The notes under the pieces were generated by a model that did not search any database, was not told the DNA's origin, and was given only the letters and a program-made list of their open reading frames with translations. A stretch of 64,000 nucleotides of DNA. Source: Streptomyces marispadix (GTDB lineage: Bacteria > Actinomycetota > Actinomycetes > Streptomycetales > Streptomycetaceae). The position numbers and the translations under genes were made by a program. How positions within the stretch are numbered: the first letter of the stretch is position 1; each line of letters starts with the position of its first letter. Location: assembly GCF_022524345.1 (NCBI RefSeq), contig NZ_JAKWJU010000002.1:5060501-5124500 (forward strand), in the 5' to 3' direction. This document shows, piece after piece, positions 35,377 to 45,147 of the stretch.

Positions 35377-36582
35377 ATGGAAATCGTCATCCTTGTTGCA
35401 GTCATCGCCGTGGTCCTGCTGGCCACCGTCAGCGGGCTCGTCGTCAGCGGCCGCAGGAAGAAGGCCGCCCGCGAGAAGCCCGCCGCCACCAGGGGCACGG
35501 CCACCGCACCCGCCGAACCCCGTGTGGGCGACGAGGCGGTGGGCACCGCCGAAGCGCCCCGAAGAACGATCGAGGAGGTCGGCCTCCCGGAGGCCGAGGC
35601 CGAGGCGCCCGCCGCTCCGGCCCCCGCCGAGCCCGCGATCGAGATCCCGGAGCCGACCGCCGGCAGGCTCGTAAGGCTGCGCTCCCGGCTCTCCCGCTCG
35701 CAGAACACCCTGGGCAAGGGCCTTCTCACGCTGCTCTCCCGTGAGCATCTCGACGATGCGACCTGGGAGGAGATCGAGGACACGCTGCTGACGGCCGACG
35801 TGGGCGTGGCACCCACGCAGGAGCTGGTCGAGCGCCTCCGTGAGCGGGTACGGGTCCTCGGCACCCGCACGCCGGAGGAGCTGCGCGGGCTGCTGCGCGC
35901 CGAACTGCTCACGCTGGTGGGCCCGGACCTGGACCGTACGGTCCACACCGAGACCGCGGGCCCGGTCGACCGTCCCGGTGTCGCACTGGTCGTCGGGGTC
36001 AACGGCACCGGCAAGACCACCACCACCGGCAAGCTCGCCCGAGTGCTGGTGGCCGACGGCAAGTCCGTGGTGCTCGGCGCCGCCGACACCTTCCGTGCCG
36101 CCGCAGCCGACCAGTTGGAGACCTGGGGCAAGCGCGTCGGTGCCCGCACCGTGCGCGGACCCGAGGGCGGCGACCCGGCGTCCGTGGCCTTCGAGGCCGT
36201 CAAGGAGGGCACCGAGCAGGGCGCCGAGGTGGTGCTGATCGACACCGCGGGGCGGCTGCACACCAAGACCGGGCTCATGGACGAGCTGGGCAAGGTCAAG
36301 CGCGTCGTGGAGAAGCAGGGCCCGGTCGACGAGGTGCTGCTCGTCCTCGACGCCACCACCGGTCAGAACGGACTCGTACAGGCACGGGTCTTCGCCGAGG
36401 TCGTGGACGTCACCGGCATCGTGCTCACGAAGCTGGACGGTACGGCCAAGGGCGGCATCGTCGTCTCGGTACAGCGTGAACTGGGCGTACCCGTAAAGCT
36501 GATCGGGCTCGGGGAAGGCGCGGACGACCTGGCGCCGTTCGAGCCGGAGGCTTTCGTCGACGCGCTGATCGGCGGGGATTGA
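35377..36582 (+). CDS. ftsY: Signal recognition particle receptor FtsY
   Basis: 401 aa from ATG 35377. It docks SRP-ribosome complexes at the membrane. Residues 1-24 form a transmembrane helix (actinobacterial FtsY is membrane-anchored), followed by an acidic Ala/Pro linker (about 30-95), the N domain, and the G domain with GVNGTGKTTTTGKLA (about 207-221), DTFRAAA, DTAGR and TKLDGTAKGG. Its partner ffh lies about 8.6 kb downstream. Confidence 0.97.
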   Translation: MEIVILVAVIAVVLLATVSGLVVSGRRKKAAREKPAATRGTATAPAEPRVGDEAVGTAEAPRRTIEEVGLPEAEAEAPAAPAPAEPAIEIPEPTAGRLVRLRSRLSRSQNTLGKGLLTLLSREHLDDATWEEIEDTLLTADVGVAPTQELVERLRERVRVLGTRTPEELRGLLRAELLTLVGPDLDRTVHTETAGPVDRPGVALVVGVNGTGKTTTTGKLARVLVADGKSVVLGAADTFRAAAADQLETWGKRVGARTVRGPEGGDPASVAFEAVKEGTEQGAEVVLIDTAGRLHTKTGLMDELGKVKRVVEKQGPVDEVLLVLDATTGQNGLVQARVFAEVVDVTGIVLTKLDGTAKGGIVVSVQRELGVPVKLIGLGEGADDLAPFEPEAFVDALIGGD

Positions 36583-36656
36583 CCGCGCGGGACTCGGCGG
36601 ACGGCGTTCCGCGAGCCCCGCGTGGCCGCGGCGAGCGCACGGGTCCGCAATGCGGC

Positions 36657-36698
36657 GCCCCGCCCCCGGTGCCTCAAGTCAGGCCGGGGGGCGGGGCG
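36657..36698 (+). terminator. ftsY terminator hairpin
   Basis: CGCCCCGCCCCCGG (36657-36669 region) pairs, with one bulged base, with CCGGGGGGCGGGGCG (36684-36698) across a 14-nt loop, 75 nt after ftsY. Confidence 0.65.
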
Positions 36699-36835
36699 TT
36701 GCCACGTCCGGACGGCTCGTGCGCCGGGTATGGCTCGCGTGACTCACGTGGCTCTCGGTTTCCGGATGTGGGGCGTATGCGCCGGGCGTACCGTCCCGGC
36801 CGTCGCCGGCCGGGCGGGAAGAGCCGGGAGCCGGG

Positions 36836-37531
36836 TCAGGCCGCCGAGCGGTTGGACACATACGCGAGCGTGCCCAGCAGCAGCCTCGCCTGTGGCGGAC
36901 GGGCCGTGGCCTCCAGCGTCGGCTGTCGCAGCCAGCGCACCGCGCCGAGCCCGCCGCGGTCCGACGGCGGCGCCGTGACGTACTCGCCCTCGCCGAGGCC
37001 CCGCAGATCGAGCCGGGCGTCGTCCCAGCCCATCCGGTAGAGAAGTTCGGGCAGTTCGGCGGCGGCGCCGGGGGCGACGAAGAACCAGGCACGGCCGTGC
37101 GGCGCCAGGGCCACGGGCCCCAGCGGCAGACCCATGCGTTCAAGTCTTACGAGCGCGTGCCGTCCGGCGGCCTCGGCGACCTCGATGACGTCGAAGTGGC
37201 GGCCCGTGGGCAGCAGCAGCGCGGCGCCGGGGCACTGCGCCCAGGCCGCGGTCACCTCGTCGAAGGGCGCGCCTGGCGGCACTTCGAGTGAGGCGTCGAG
37301 CGGGTGCGCTCCGGGCGCGGGGCAGACCGCCGCGCCGCATGAGCATTCCGTACGCCCCCCGGCTCCACGCGCGGCCCTTGCGCCGGGGACCACGGACCAT
37401 CCCCACAGGCCGGTGTACTCGGCGACTGCGGTGGCGGCGGAGGCGCGGTGGCGCCGGCGGGAGCCCGGGCGGAGCTGATGAGAGTCGCGGATGCCGCCCA
37501 GACCGCTGATGGCGCCGATCGTGAATCCCAT
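36836..37531 (-). CDS. Bifunctional DNA primase/polymerase-like (Prim-Pol) protein
   Basis: 231 aa, ATG at 37531 with GGAGGGAGC upstream (start chosen over the 130-residue longer frame). It has the N-terminal layout of prim-pol-like proteins: AVAEYTGLWGWSVVPGA, CSCGAAVCPAPGAHP (cysteine cluster), TAAWAQCPGAALLLPTG, FDVIEVAEAAGRHAL, GLGEGEYVTAPPSD. The catalytic aspartate pattern of active primases is weak, so it may be a non-catalytic relative. Divergent from nsdA, its usual neighbour in Streptomyces. Confidence 0.8.
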   Translation of the reverse strand: MGFTIGAISGLGGIRDSHQLRPGSRRRHRASAATAVAEYTGLWGWSVVPGARAARGAGGRTECSCGAAVCPAPGAHPLDASLEVPPGAPFDEVTAAWAQCPGAALLLPTGRHFDVIEVAEAAGRHALVRLERMGLPLGPVALAPHGRAWFFVAPGAAAELPELLYRMGWDDARLDLRGLGEGEYVTAPPSDRGGLGAVRWLRQPTLEATARPPQARLLLGTLAYVSNRSAA

Positions 37532-37582
37532 GCTCCCTCCAACGGGTCCTGCCTGCCGATGGTTACGAGCGCACTGCGCACA

Positions 37583-37594
37583 GTGACGGGTCAC
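37583..37594. promoter_or_regulatory. Short palindrome in the nsdA divergent region
   Basis: GTGAC-GG-GTCAC in the 262-bp gap between the prim-pol-like gene and nsdA. Possible operator for either gene; five-base arms only, so chance is possible. Confidence 0.3.
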
Positions 37595-37793
37595 ATGCGT
37601 GAGCGTCCGCCCGCATCGGCCGAGTCGTGTGTCAAGTGAATCGTGTGCGGCGTCACAAGGGTTCATTCGAAGGGGTGGCGAATGGTGGCGATTCTGCGAA
37701 CCCCCTCGCCCGGCCAGTGATCGTAGGATTACTTTCGGTACACACCGACGGTGGCGGTATCGCCTCGTGGGTATGCCGGAGGCATGGGGTGTC

Positions 37794-39423
37794 ATGGGGG
37801 CGGTGAGGGGACTGATGGGGGTTTTACCGGTTGGTGAGGGCGAGAAGCTCCCCAACGAGCAGCTGAGTTCGTGGTTCATGCGCAGCGGCTGGTCGAAGGG
37901 TGAGCTTGCACGCCAAGTCAACCGCCGGGCCCGTCAGTTGGGCGCACACCACATCAGCACCGACACATCCCGCGTACGGCGCTGGCTGGACGGCGAGCAG
38001 CCTCGCGAGCCCATTCCGCGCATCCTGTCCGAGCTGTTCTCCGAGCGCTTCGGCTGCGTCGTCGCGGTCGAGGACCTCGGCCTGCGTCCCGCCCGGCCTT
38101 CCCCCGCGGCCTCCGGGGTCGATCTGCCCTGGGCCGGGCCGCAGACCGTAGCGATGATCAACGAGTTCACGCGCAGCGATCTGATGCTCGGCCGGCGAGG
38201 GTTCCTCGGCGCCTCCCTGTCTGTCTCGGCCGGACCTTCGCTGATCGAGCCGATGCAGCGCTGGCTGGTGCCGAGCCCGTCGGCGCCCGAGGCGGGGGCC
38301 GTGGGGCCTTCGGACGCCGGCTCCGCTGCCGTGACCTCCCCGCACGGCAGCGGAGCGACGTCTTCGGCCCACGGCAGCGGCGGCGGCGCGGTCGCGGCGA
38401 TGCCCGCCAGGGGCCGGTCCGCGGCGCGGCAGCGCACGGCGAAACTGTCGATGCCCGAGGTCGAACTGCTGGAGCACACCACGGTGATGTTCCGGCAGTG
38501 GGACGCCCAGTGCGGCGGCGGACTGCGCCGCAAGGCGGTCGTCGGGCAGCTCCACGAGGTGACGGACCTGCTTCAGGAGAAGCACGCGGAGCCGGTGGGA
38601 AGCCGGCTTGTTCCGTGTGACGGCCGAACTCGCCGCGCTGGCCGGGTGGATGAGCTACGACATCGGGCTCCAGTCCACCGCGCAGAAGTACTTCGTACTC
38701 GCGCTGCACGCCTCGAAGGAGGCAGGGGACCGGCCGCTCGGCTCGTACGTGCTGAGCAAGATGGGGCGGCAGATGATCCATCTCGGCCGCCCCGACGACG
38801 CGTTGGAGCTGATCCACCTCGCGCAGTACGGCAGCCGCGACGGGGCGACGGCCCGTACGCAGGCGATGCTGCACGCGATGGAGGCACGTGCGTACGCGAA
38901 CATGGGGCAGCCCGGTAAGTGCCGGCGGGCGGTGCGCATGGCCGAGGACACCTTCCAGGACGTCACTCCGGGGGACGGCGACCCGGACTGGATCCGCTTC
39001 TTCTCCGAGGGCGAACTCAACGCGGAGACCGCGCACTCCTACCGCGACCTCGCCTACTCCCAGGGGCGCAGCCCGACTTACGCGTCGATGGCGCGGCCGG
39101 CGATGGAGCGCGCCGTCGAGCTGTTCCGGCAGGAGGCGGAGGAGACCGAAGGCGGCGGCCACCGCCGCTCGTACGCGCTGAACCTGCTGGGCATGGCGAG
39201 CGTGCATCTGCTCCAGCGGGAACCGGAGCACTGCGCCTACCTGGCGGGGGAGGCGATCGACCTGGCCAGGCGCCTCCGTTCGGAACGCGTCAACAACCGC
39301 CTTCGCAGGACCGCCGCCTGGGCCGCACGCGACTTCGGGGAGGTGGCGGAGGTGGTGCAGCTCGGCGAGCGGCTGGCCGCCGAGCTGCCCGACATGGAGA
39401 CGGCGGGCGCGGCGGCGGGATGA
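37794..39423 (+). pseudogene. nsdA: NsdA, negative regulator of differentiation and antibiotics (single-base frameshift)
   Basis: NsdA represses sporulation and antibiotic synthesis in Streptomyces and has a TPR-like helical C-terminal half. The first frame (from ATG 37794, GGAGG 10 nt upstream) gives the conserved LSSWFMRSGWSKGELARQVNRRARQLGAHHISTDTSRVRRWL and ends its homology at LLQEKHAEPVGSRL. The conserved continuation FRVTAELAALAGWMSYDIGLQ is in the +1 frame. One extra base (T at 38608 or 38609 in CGGCTTGTTCC) explains it; removing it gives 542 aa. Codon 11 (37824-37826) is TTA, the rare bldA-dependent leucine codon, and any plausible start includes it. As written, the first frame gives a 375-aa product with an unrelated Arg-rich end. 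It is either a true lesion or a sequence error. Confidence 0.85.
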
Positions 39424-39606
39424 GCACGGGCCGCCGCACCCGCGTGCATCGGCGCACGCCACGCCTGCGTCCGCGCAAGCCACGCAGCCGTCGCGCCCAT
39501 CCGCGTACGGGGCCGCACCGGCGCCTGCCGGACCGACACGGACGGGTCTCAAAATAATTACGAACTCGTGGAACCCATCCGGGAGTTGATCCGTCCAACC
39601 CATGAC

Positions 39607-39685
39607 AACCGGCCGTGACCGGCACCCCGGACACCCGACAGGCTCCCCCCGTTTCCTGTCGTACAGGGTGCGGTCACGGCCGGTT
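39607..39685 (+). promoter_or_regulatory. Large composite stem-loop upstream of amtB
   Basis: Outer arms AACCGGCCGTGACCG (39607-39621) and CGGTCACGGCCGGTT (39671-39685) match perfectly for 15 bp and continue past one bulged G into CACCC/GGGTG. An inner stem CGACAGG (39634-39640) and CCTGTCG (39655-39661) closes a C-rich loop. An AT-rich promoter-like patch lies about 50 nt upstream. It could be the nsdA terminator, a small RNA, or a leader structure. Confidence 0.6.
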
Positions 39686-39800
39686 CTGCATGCCGGGGGC
39701 GCGAAGGCGCCCGCCGCACTCTCCGTCCCGGGTCCTTCGCGTCTTCGCATGGGCGGCCTTCTCCGGCAGTTCACCGGTACGTAACACCGCGGCGCGCATC

Positions 39801-39838
39801 GTCACCGCCGCGAAACAACCCGCGGCATCGACGGAAAC
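39801..39838 (+). promoter_or_regulatory. GlnR-type nitrogen box upstream of amtB
   Basis: GTCAC (39801-39805), 6 nt, GAAAC (39812-39816), 6 nt, a degenerate CGGCA (39823-39827), 6 nt, GAAAC (39834-39838). Spacing follows the actinomycete GlnR consensus gTnAc-n6-GaAAc-n6 repeated, with three of four half-sites good. It lies 133 bp before amtB, whose operon is a known GlnR target in Streptomyces. Confidence 0.72.
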
Positions 39839-39971
39839 CGAATGCGGCGACTGTTGCCGGTACACCCCCCTGGGCCACCCCGGCCACCTGGCGACCCGGC
39901 CATTCCGGTCGGCCCGCCCGTCCCGCATCCCCGTCCGTTCCACGCGGGCCGGTACTTGGAGGAGACGTCCA

Positions 39972-41668
<1,697 letters not shown>

Positions 41669-41680
41669 GGGTCGGCGGAC

Positions 41681-43873
41681 ATGAGCGGGCACACGGGGCT
41701 CCAGGACACGACGGACGGCATCGACCCGGACGGCGGCGACGACGAGGCCGACGCGGCCGGCGGCGCCGGTCCGGACGATGCGGCCGGCGCCGCCGATGCG
41801 ATCGGCGGCGATCCGGACGGTGGGGGCGGCTACGCCGCGGCCCGGCTGCGTCTCCTCCGCGGCGACGACGGCACAGCGGCGGGTGCTCCCCGCCGTGCCG
41901 AACTGGCGCGGCTGACCGACCGGTGGCTGGCCGGTCTGCTGGGGGACGCCGGACCGGGCGTCGCCCTCGTCGCCGTCGGCGGCTACGGGCGGGGCGAACT
42001 CTCGCCGCGCAGCGACCTGGATCTGCTGCTGCTCCACGACGGCAAGGCAGGCACCGGCGGGATCTCCCGCATCGCCGACCGGGTCTGGTATCCCGTCTGG
42101 GACCTGGGGATCGCGCTGGACCACTCCGTGCGTACGGCGGCGGAGGCACGTGCCACCGCCAAGGAGGATCTAAAGGTCCAGCTCGGTCTTCTCGACGCCC
42201 GGCACATCGCGGGCGACGAGACGCTCACCGACGGGCTGCGCACCGGGCTGCTCGCGCAGTGGCGGGCGGAGGCCCCCAGGCGGCTGCCCGAGCTGAGGGA
42301 ACTGGCGGAGGAACGGGCGCGCACGCACGGCGAGTTGCGCTTCCTGCTGGAGCCCGATCTGAAGGAGGCACGCGGAGGGCTGCGGGACGCCACGGCCCTG
42401 CGCGCGGTCGCCGCGTCATGGCTTGCGGACGCGCCGCGCGACGGGCTGGCGCGGGCGCGGGAGTCGCTGCTGGACGTGCGCGACGTACTGCATCTGTCGA
42501 CGGGCCGTGCCACCGACCGGCTCGCTCTCCAGGACCAGGACCAGATCGCGGCGGCCGCCGGCCTCGCCGACGCGGACGCACTGCTGCGGCATGTGTACGA
42601 GTCGGCGCGGACCATCGCCTACGCCGCCGACGTGACCTGGCGCGAGGTGGGCCGGGTGCTGAAGGCGCGCGGGGGGCGCACTTCACGCCTGCGGGGGCTG
42701 CTGGGCGGCGGCGCTTCGGGCGCCCGGCGCACCCGGCTCACGGCGGCGAACCAGGCGGTGGACGGTGAACGCACGCCGCTCGCCGAGGGCGTCGTCGAGC
42801 ACGAGGGCGAGGCCGCCCTGGCGCGCACCGCCCGCCCCGAACGCGATCCCGTACTGCCGCTGCGTGCGGCGGCGGCAGCCGCACAGGCCCAACTGCCGCT
42901 CGCGCTGCCCGCGGTACGCAGGCTCACGGCCGCGGCCGAACTGCCCGTGCCATGGCCCGCGGAGGCCCGCGAGGAGTTCGTCACGCTGCTCGGCGCGGGT
43001 GAGGCGACGGTGCCGGTGTGGGAGGCGCTGGACGCCGAGGGCCTGATCGGCCGGCTGCTGCCCGACTGGGAGCGGGTGCGCTGCCGCCCGCAGCGCAATC
43101 CCGTGCACCGCTTCACCGTCGACCGCCACCTCGTGGAGACGGCCGTACGTGCCTCGGCGCTGACCCGCCGGGTGCAGCGGCCCGACCTGCTGCTGGTGGC
43201 CGCGCTGCTGCACGACATCGGCAAGGGCTGGCCCGGCGACCACTCCGTGGTGGGCGAGACGATCGCCTACGACATGGCCCGGCGCATGGGCTTCGACGCC
43301 GCGGACGCGGACGTGCTCGCCACGCTCGTACGGCATCACCTGCTGCTGGTGGAGACGGCGACGCGGCGCGACCTGGACGACCCGGCGACGATCCGTTCGG
43401 TGGCGGACGTGGTGCGCGGCGTGGGAACGCTGGAGCTGCTGCACGCGCTGACGGAGGCCGACGCGCTCGCCACCGGGCCAGCCGCGTGGTCGGCGTGGCG
43501 GGGCACGCTCGTGGCGGACCTGGTCAAGCGGGTCGGCGGGGTGCTCGCGGGGGAGGCGGTGGAGGAGCACACGGAACCGTTCGTGCCGTCGGCGGAGGCC
43601 GAACGCCTCGCGGTCGAGGCATGGCGTGCGCTGGGGGGCCGGCGCTCGCGCTCAGCACGCCGGGCACGTCGAGTGCGGCGGGGGAGCACGCGGAGGGCGA
43701 GCACGGCGGCGGTCGCCACGGCGATCCGCGCGGCGGCGGCGGACGCCACGGCGGCGGACACCAGGGTGACGTGGAGCCGTCCGTCGCCCCGGTCGGTGCC
43801 GAGCTGCTGGTCGCCGTCCCGGCACGTCCCGCGTCCGGGCACCCCGAAGACCCCGCAGGCGCCCGGGAGTTGA
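41681..43873 (+). CDS. glnD: PII (adenylyl/uridylyl) transferase GlnD, N-terminal part as read
   Basis: 730 aa in the annotated frame. Modifies GlnK: the nucleotidyltransferase motif GGYGRGELSPRSDLDLLLLHD (about 97-117) and the HD hydrolase motif LLHDIGKGWPGDHS (about 507-520) are intact. From residue 653 on (after AERLAVEAWRALGG) the frame becomes an Arg/Ser/Thr-rich unrelated tail, while the ACT domains appear in the -1 frame (43639-44625). The break is at a G6 run (43633-43638), where one more G would restore a 981-aa GlnD. Possible causes: a real deletion, a homopolymer sequence error, or slippage at G_GGG_GGC. The N-terminal 60 residues are a variable Asp/Gly/Ala-rich extension. Confidence 0.88.
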   Translation: MSGHTGLQDTTDGIDPDGGDDEADAAGGAGPDDAAGAADAIGGDPDGGGGYAAARLRLLRGDDGTAAGAPRRAELARLTDRWLAGLLGDAGPGVALVAVGGYGRGELSPRSDLDLLLLHDGKAGTGGISRIADRVWYPVWDLGIALDHSVRTAAEARATAKEDLKVQLGLLDARHIAGDETLTDGLRTGLLAQWRAEAPRRLPELRELAEERARTHGELRFLLEPDLKEARGGLRDATALRAVAASWLADAPRDGLARARESLLDVRDVLHLSTGRATDRLALQDQDQIAAAAGLADADALLRHVYESARTIAYAADVTWREVGRVLKARGGRTSRLRGLLGGGASGARRTRLTAANQAVDGERTPLAEGVVEHEGEAALARTARPERDPVLPLRAAAAAAQAQLPLALPAVRRLTAAAELPVPWPAEAREEFVTLLGAGEATVPVWEALDAEGLIGRLLPDWERVRCRPQRNPVHRFTVDRHLVETAVRASALTRRVQRPDLLLVAALLHDIGKGWPGDHSVVGETIAYDMARRMGFDAADADVLATLVRHHLLLVETATRRDLDDPATIRSVADVVRGVGTLELLHALTEADALATGPAAWSAWRGTLVADLVKRVGGVLAGEAVEEHTEPFVPSAEAERLAVEAWRALGGRRSRSARRARRVRRGSTRRASTAAVATAIRAAAADATAADTRVTWSRPSPRSVPSCWSPSRHVPRPGTPKTPQAPGS

Positions 43874-44625
43874 CCGTGCCCGGACACCTGGCGGCGGGCG
43901 GCGGGCCCGGTCAGCCCGGCGCCCCCGGCGGCAGCGGACCGTATGCGATGGGCGTGCTCCCGGCGGTCGCGGGCGTGCTCGCGCTGCACCGGATGACCGT
44001 ACGGGCGGCGGACCTGCGCCTGATGCGGCTCCCGGCCGAGGTGGCGGAGGGCGTGACGGAGGGTGCGACGGAGGGAGCGCCCGCCGCGCACGTCGGCGAC
44101 GGAGACACCGGTGCGCCCGGCGCCTCCGATGCACCCGGCGCCTCCGAGGCCCCAGCAGCGGACGCTTCCGTACTGCTGCTCTCGTGGCGGGTGGCCGCCG
44201 AGTACGGCTCGCTGCCTGCCGCGCCACGGCTCCGCGCGGACCTCGCGCGGGCGCTGGACGGCTCACTGGACATCGCCGCCCGTCTCGCCGAGCGCGAGGC
44301 CGCCTACCGCGGGCCGAGGCGGCGCCGGACCGGGCGTCAGGCACCGCCGCCGCGCGTCACGGTGGCGAGGGGCGGTTCGCAGTCCGCGACGGTGCTGGAG
44401 GTACGGGCCCAGGACGCCCCCGGTCTGCTGTACCGCATCGGGCGGGCGCTGGAGGGCGCCGGTGTGCTGGTACGCAGTGCACACGTCAGCACGCTCGGCG
44501 CCAACGCCGTCGACGCCTTCTATCTCACGGGGGCCGACGGTGCCCCGCTGCCCTCCACCGAGGCGGCCGGGCTCGCACGCGAACTCGAAGCGGAGCTGGG
44601 CGCGGCTCCGGAGGAGGAGACGTAG
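43639..44625 (+). pseudogene. glnD: GlnD C-terminal ACT domains in the -1 frame
   Basis: Continuation of glnD after the G6 frame break. Two ACT domains: VPGHLAAGGGPGQPG with YAMGVLPAVAGVLALHRMTVRAADLR, and near the end SATVLEVRAQDAPGLLYRIGRALE with VRSAHVSTLGANAVDAFYL. These bind glutamine and switch GlnD between modifying and de-modifying GlnK. Clean to the stop at 44625. Low-complexity Gly/Glu/His and Gly/Ala/Pro stretches lie between the domains. No separate start codon with a ribosome site was seen. Confidence 0.8.
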
Positions 44626-45147
44626 CAACGCGGCCCCGGTACGCACCCGGCCCCGGTACGCGCGCGGCCCCGGTACGCACGCGGCCCCGGTACGCAGGCG
44701 CACCTCGGCACGTAGCCGCACAGCGCACCGACAGAACCCTGTACACCCAACGATGCGGTGAGCACTGCTCTCGCGTCGAAGCGCCGCTCTCTTCTGTCGC
44801 ACCGCGCACCCCCGCAGACCGCTGCTCTCCGAGCGGAGCAGTGCTCTCCCGGGGAGGCACCGCTCACTCGCTCAACCACCGCTCACCCAGCGGGACATCG
44901 CTCACGCCACGGAGCACCGCTCACTCGGCCAACCACCGCTCACGCCACAGAGCACCGCTCACCCAGCAGACCGCCGCTCGGCGCGCGGCACCTCGCGGAG
45001 ATCCGTGCCCGGCGTGTGCGTGGGCCCCGCCCTCGCGCCTGAAGCCCGTCGGCGCCCGGACCTGACCGCACTCCGCGTGGACGGATACCCTTGGAGGCCG
45101 ACTGCCGACCTGACCCAGTACCCAGACGCGAAGGATCCGCGAACGCC
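44626..45147 (+). repeat. glnD-ffh gap with 17-bp and 19-bp tandem repeats
   Basis: 522 bp without a gene. 44627-44695: four copies of a 17-bp unit near ACGCACGCGGCCCCGGT. 44759-44846: GAGCACTGCTC and its reverse complement GAGCAGTGCTC, about 66 nt apart, each nearly self-palindromic. 44859-44972: six 19-bp units. A weak ffh promoter (CTGACC 45062-45067, 18 nt, TACCCT 45086-45091) lies at the right end. No SRP RNA gene was recognised. Confidence 0.85.
44859..44972 (+). repeat. Six-unit 19-bp tandem repeat upstream of ffh
   Basis: Each unit starts ACCGCTCAC (one ATCGCTCAC) and has one of three 10-nt endings: about TCGCTCAACC (units 1, 4), CCAGCGGGAC (2, 6) or GCCACGGAGC (3, 5). The order is A-B-C-A-C-B, with no unique spacers. 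Confidence 0.92.

Larger units (their letters stand above)
39424..39971 (+). other. Regulatory gap between nsdA and amtB
   Basis: 548 bp without a gene. From left to right: C/G-rich sequence, an AT-rich patch around 39549-39560 (CAAAATAATTACG), a large composite stem-loop (39607-39685), a GlnR-type box (39801-39838), and the amtB ribosome site. Confidence 0.75.

Noticed and set aside
38590..38620. Programmed +1 frameshift in nsdA
   Set aside because: The CTT codon could in theory allow +1 slipping, but there is no stop codon or other stimulatory element at the site; an indel is simpler.
44859..44972. CRISPR array
   Set aside because: The 19-bp units are back to back with no unique spacers, and no cas gene is in the window.
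44626..45147. SRP (4.5S-like) RNA gene next to ffh
   Set aside because: The conserved tetraloop stem of SRP RNA was not found; the sequence is tandem repeats.
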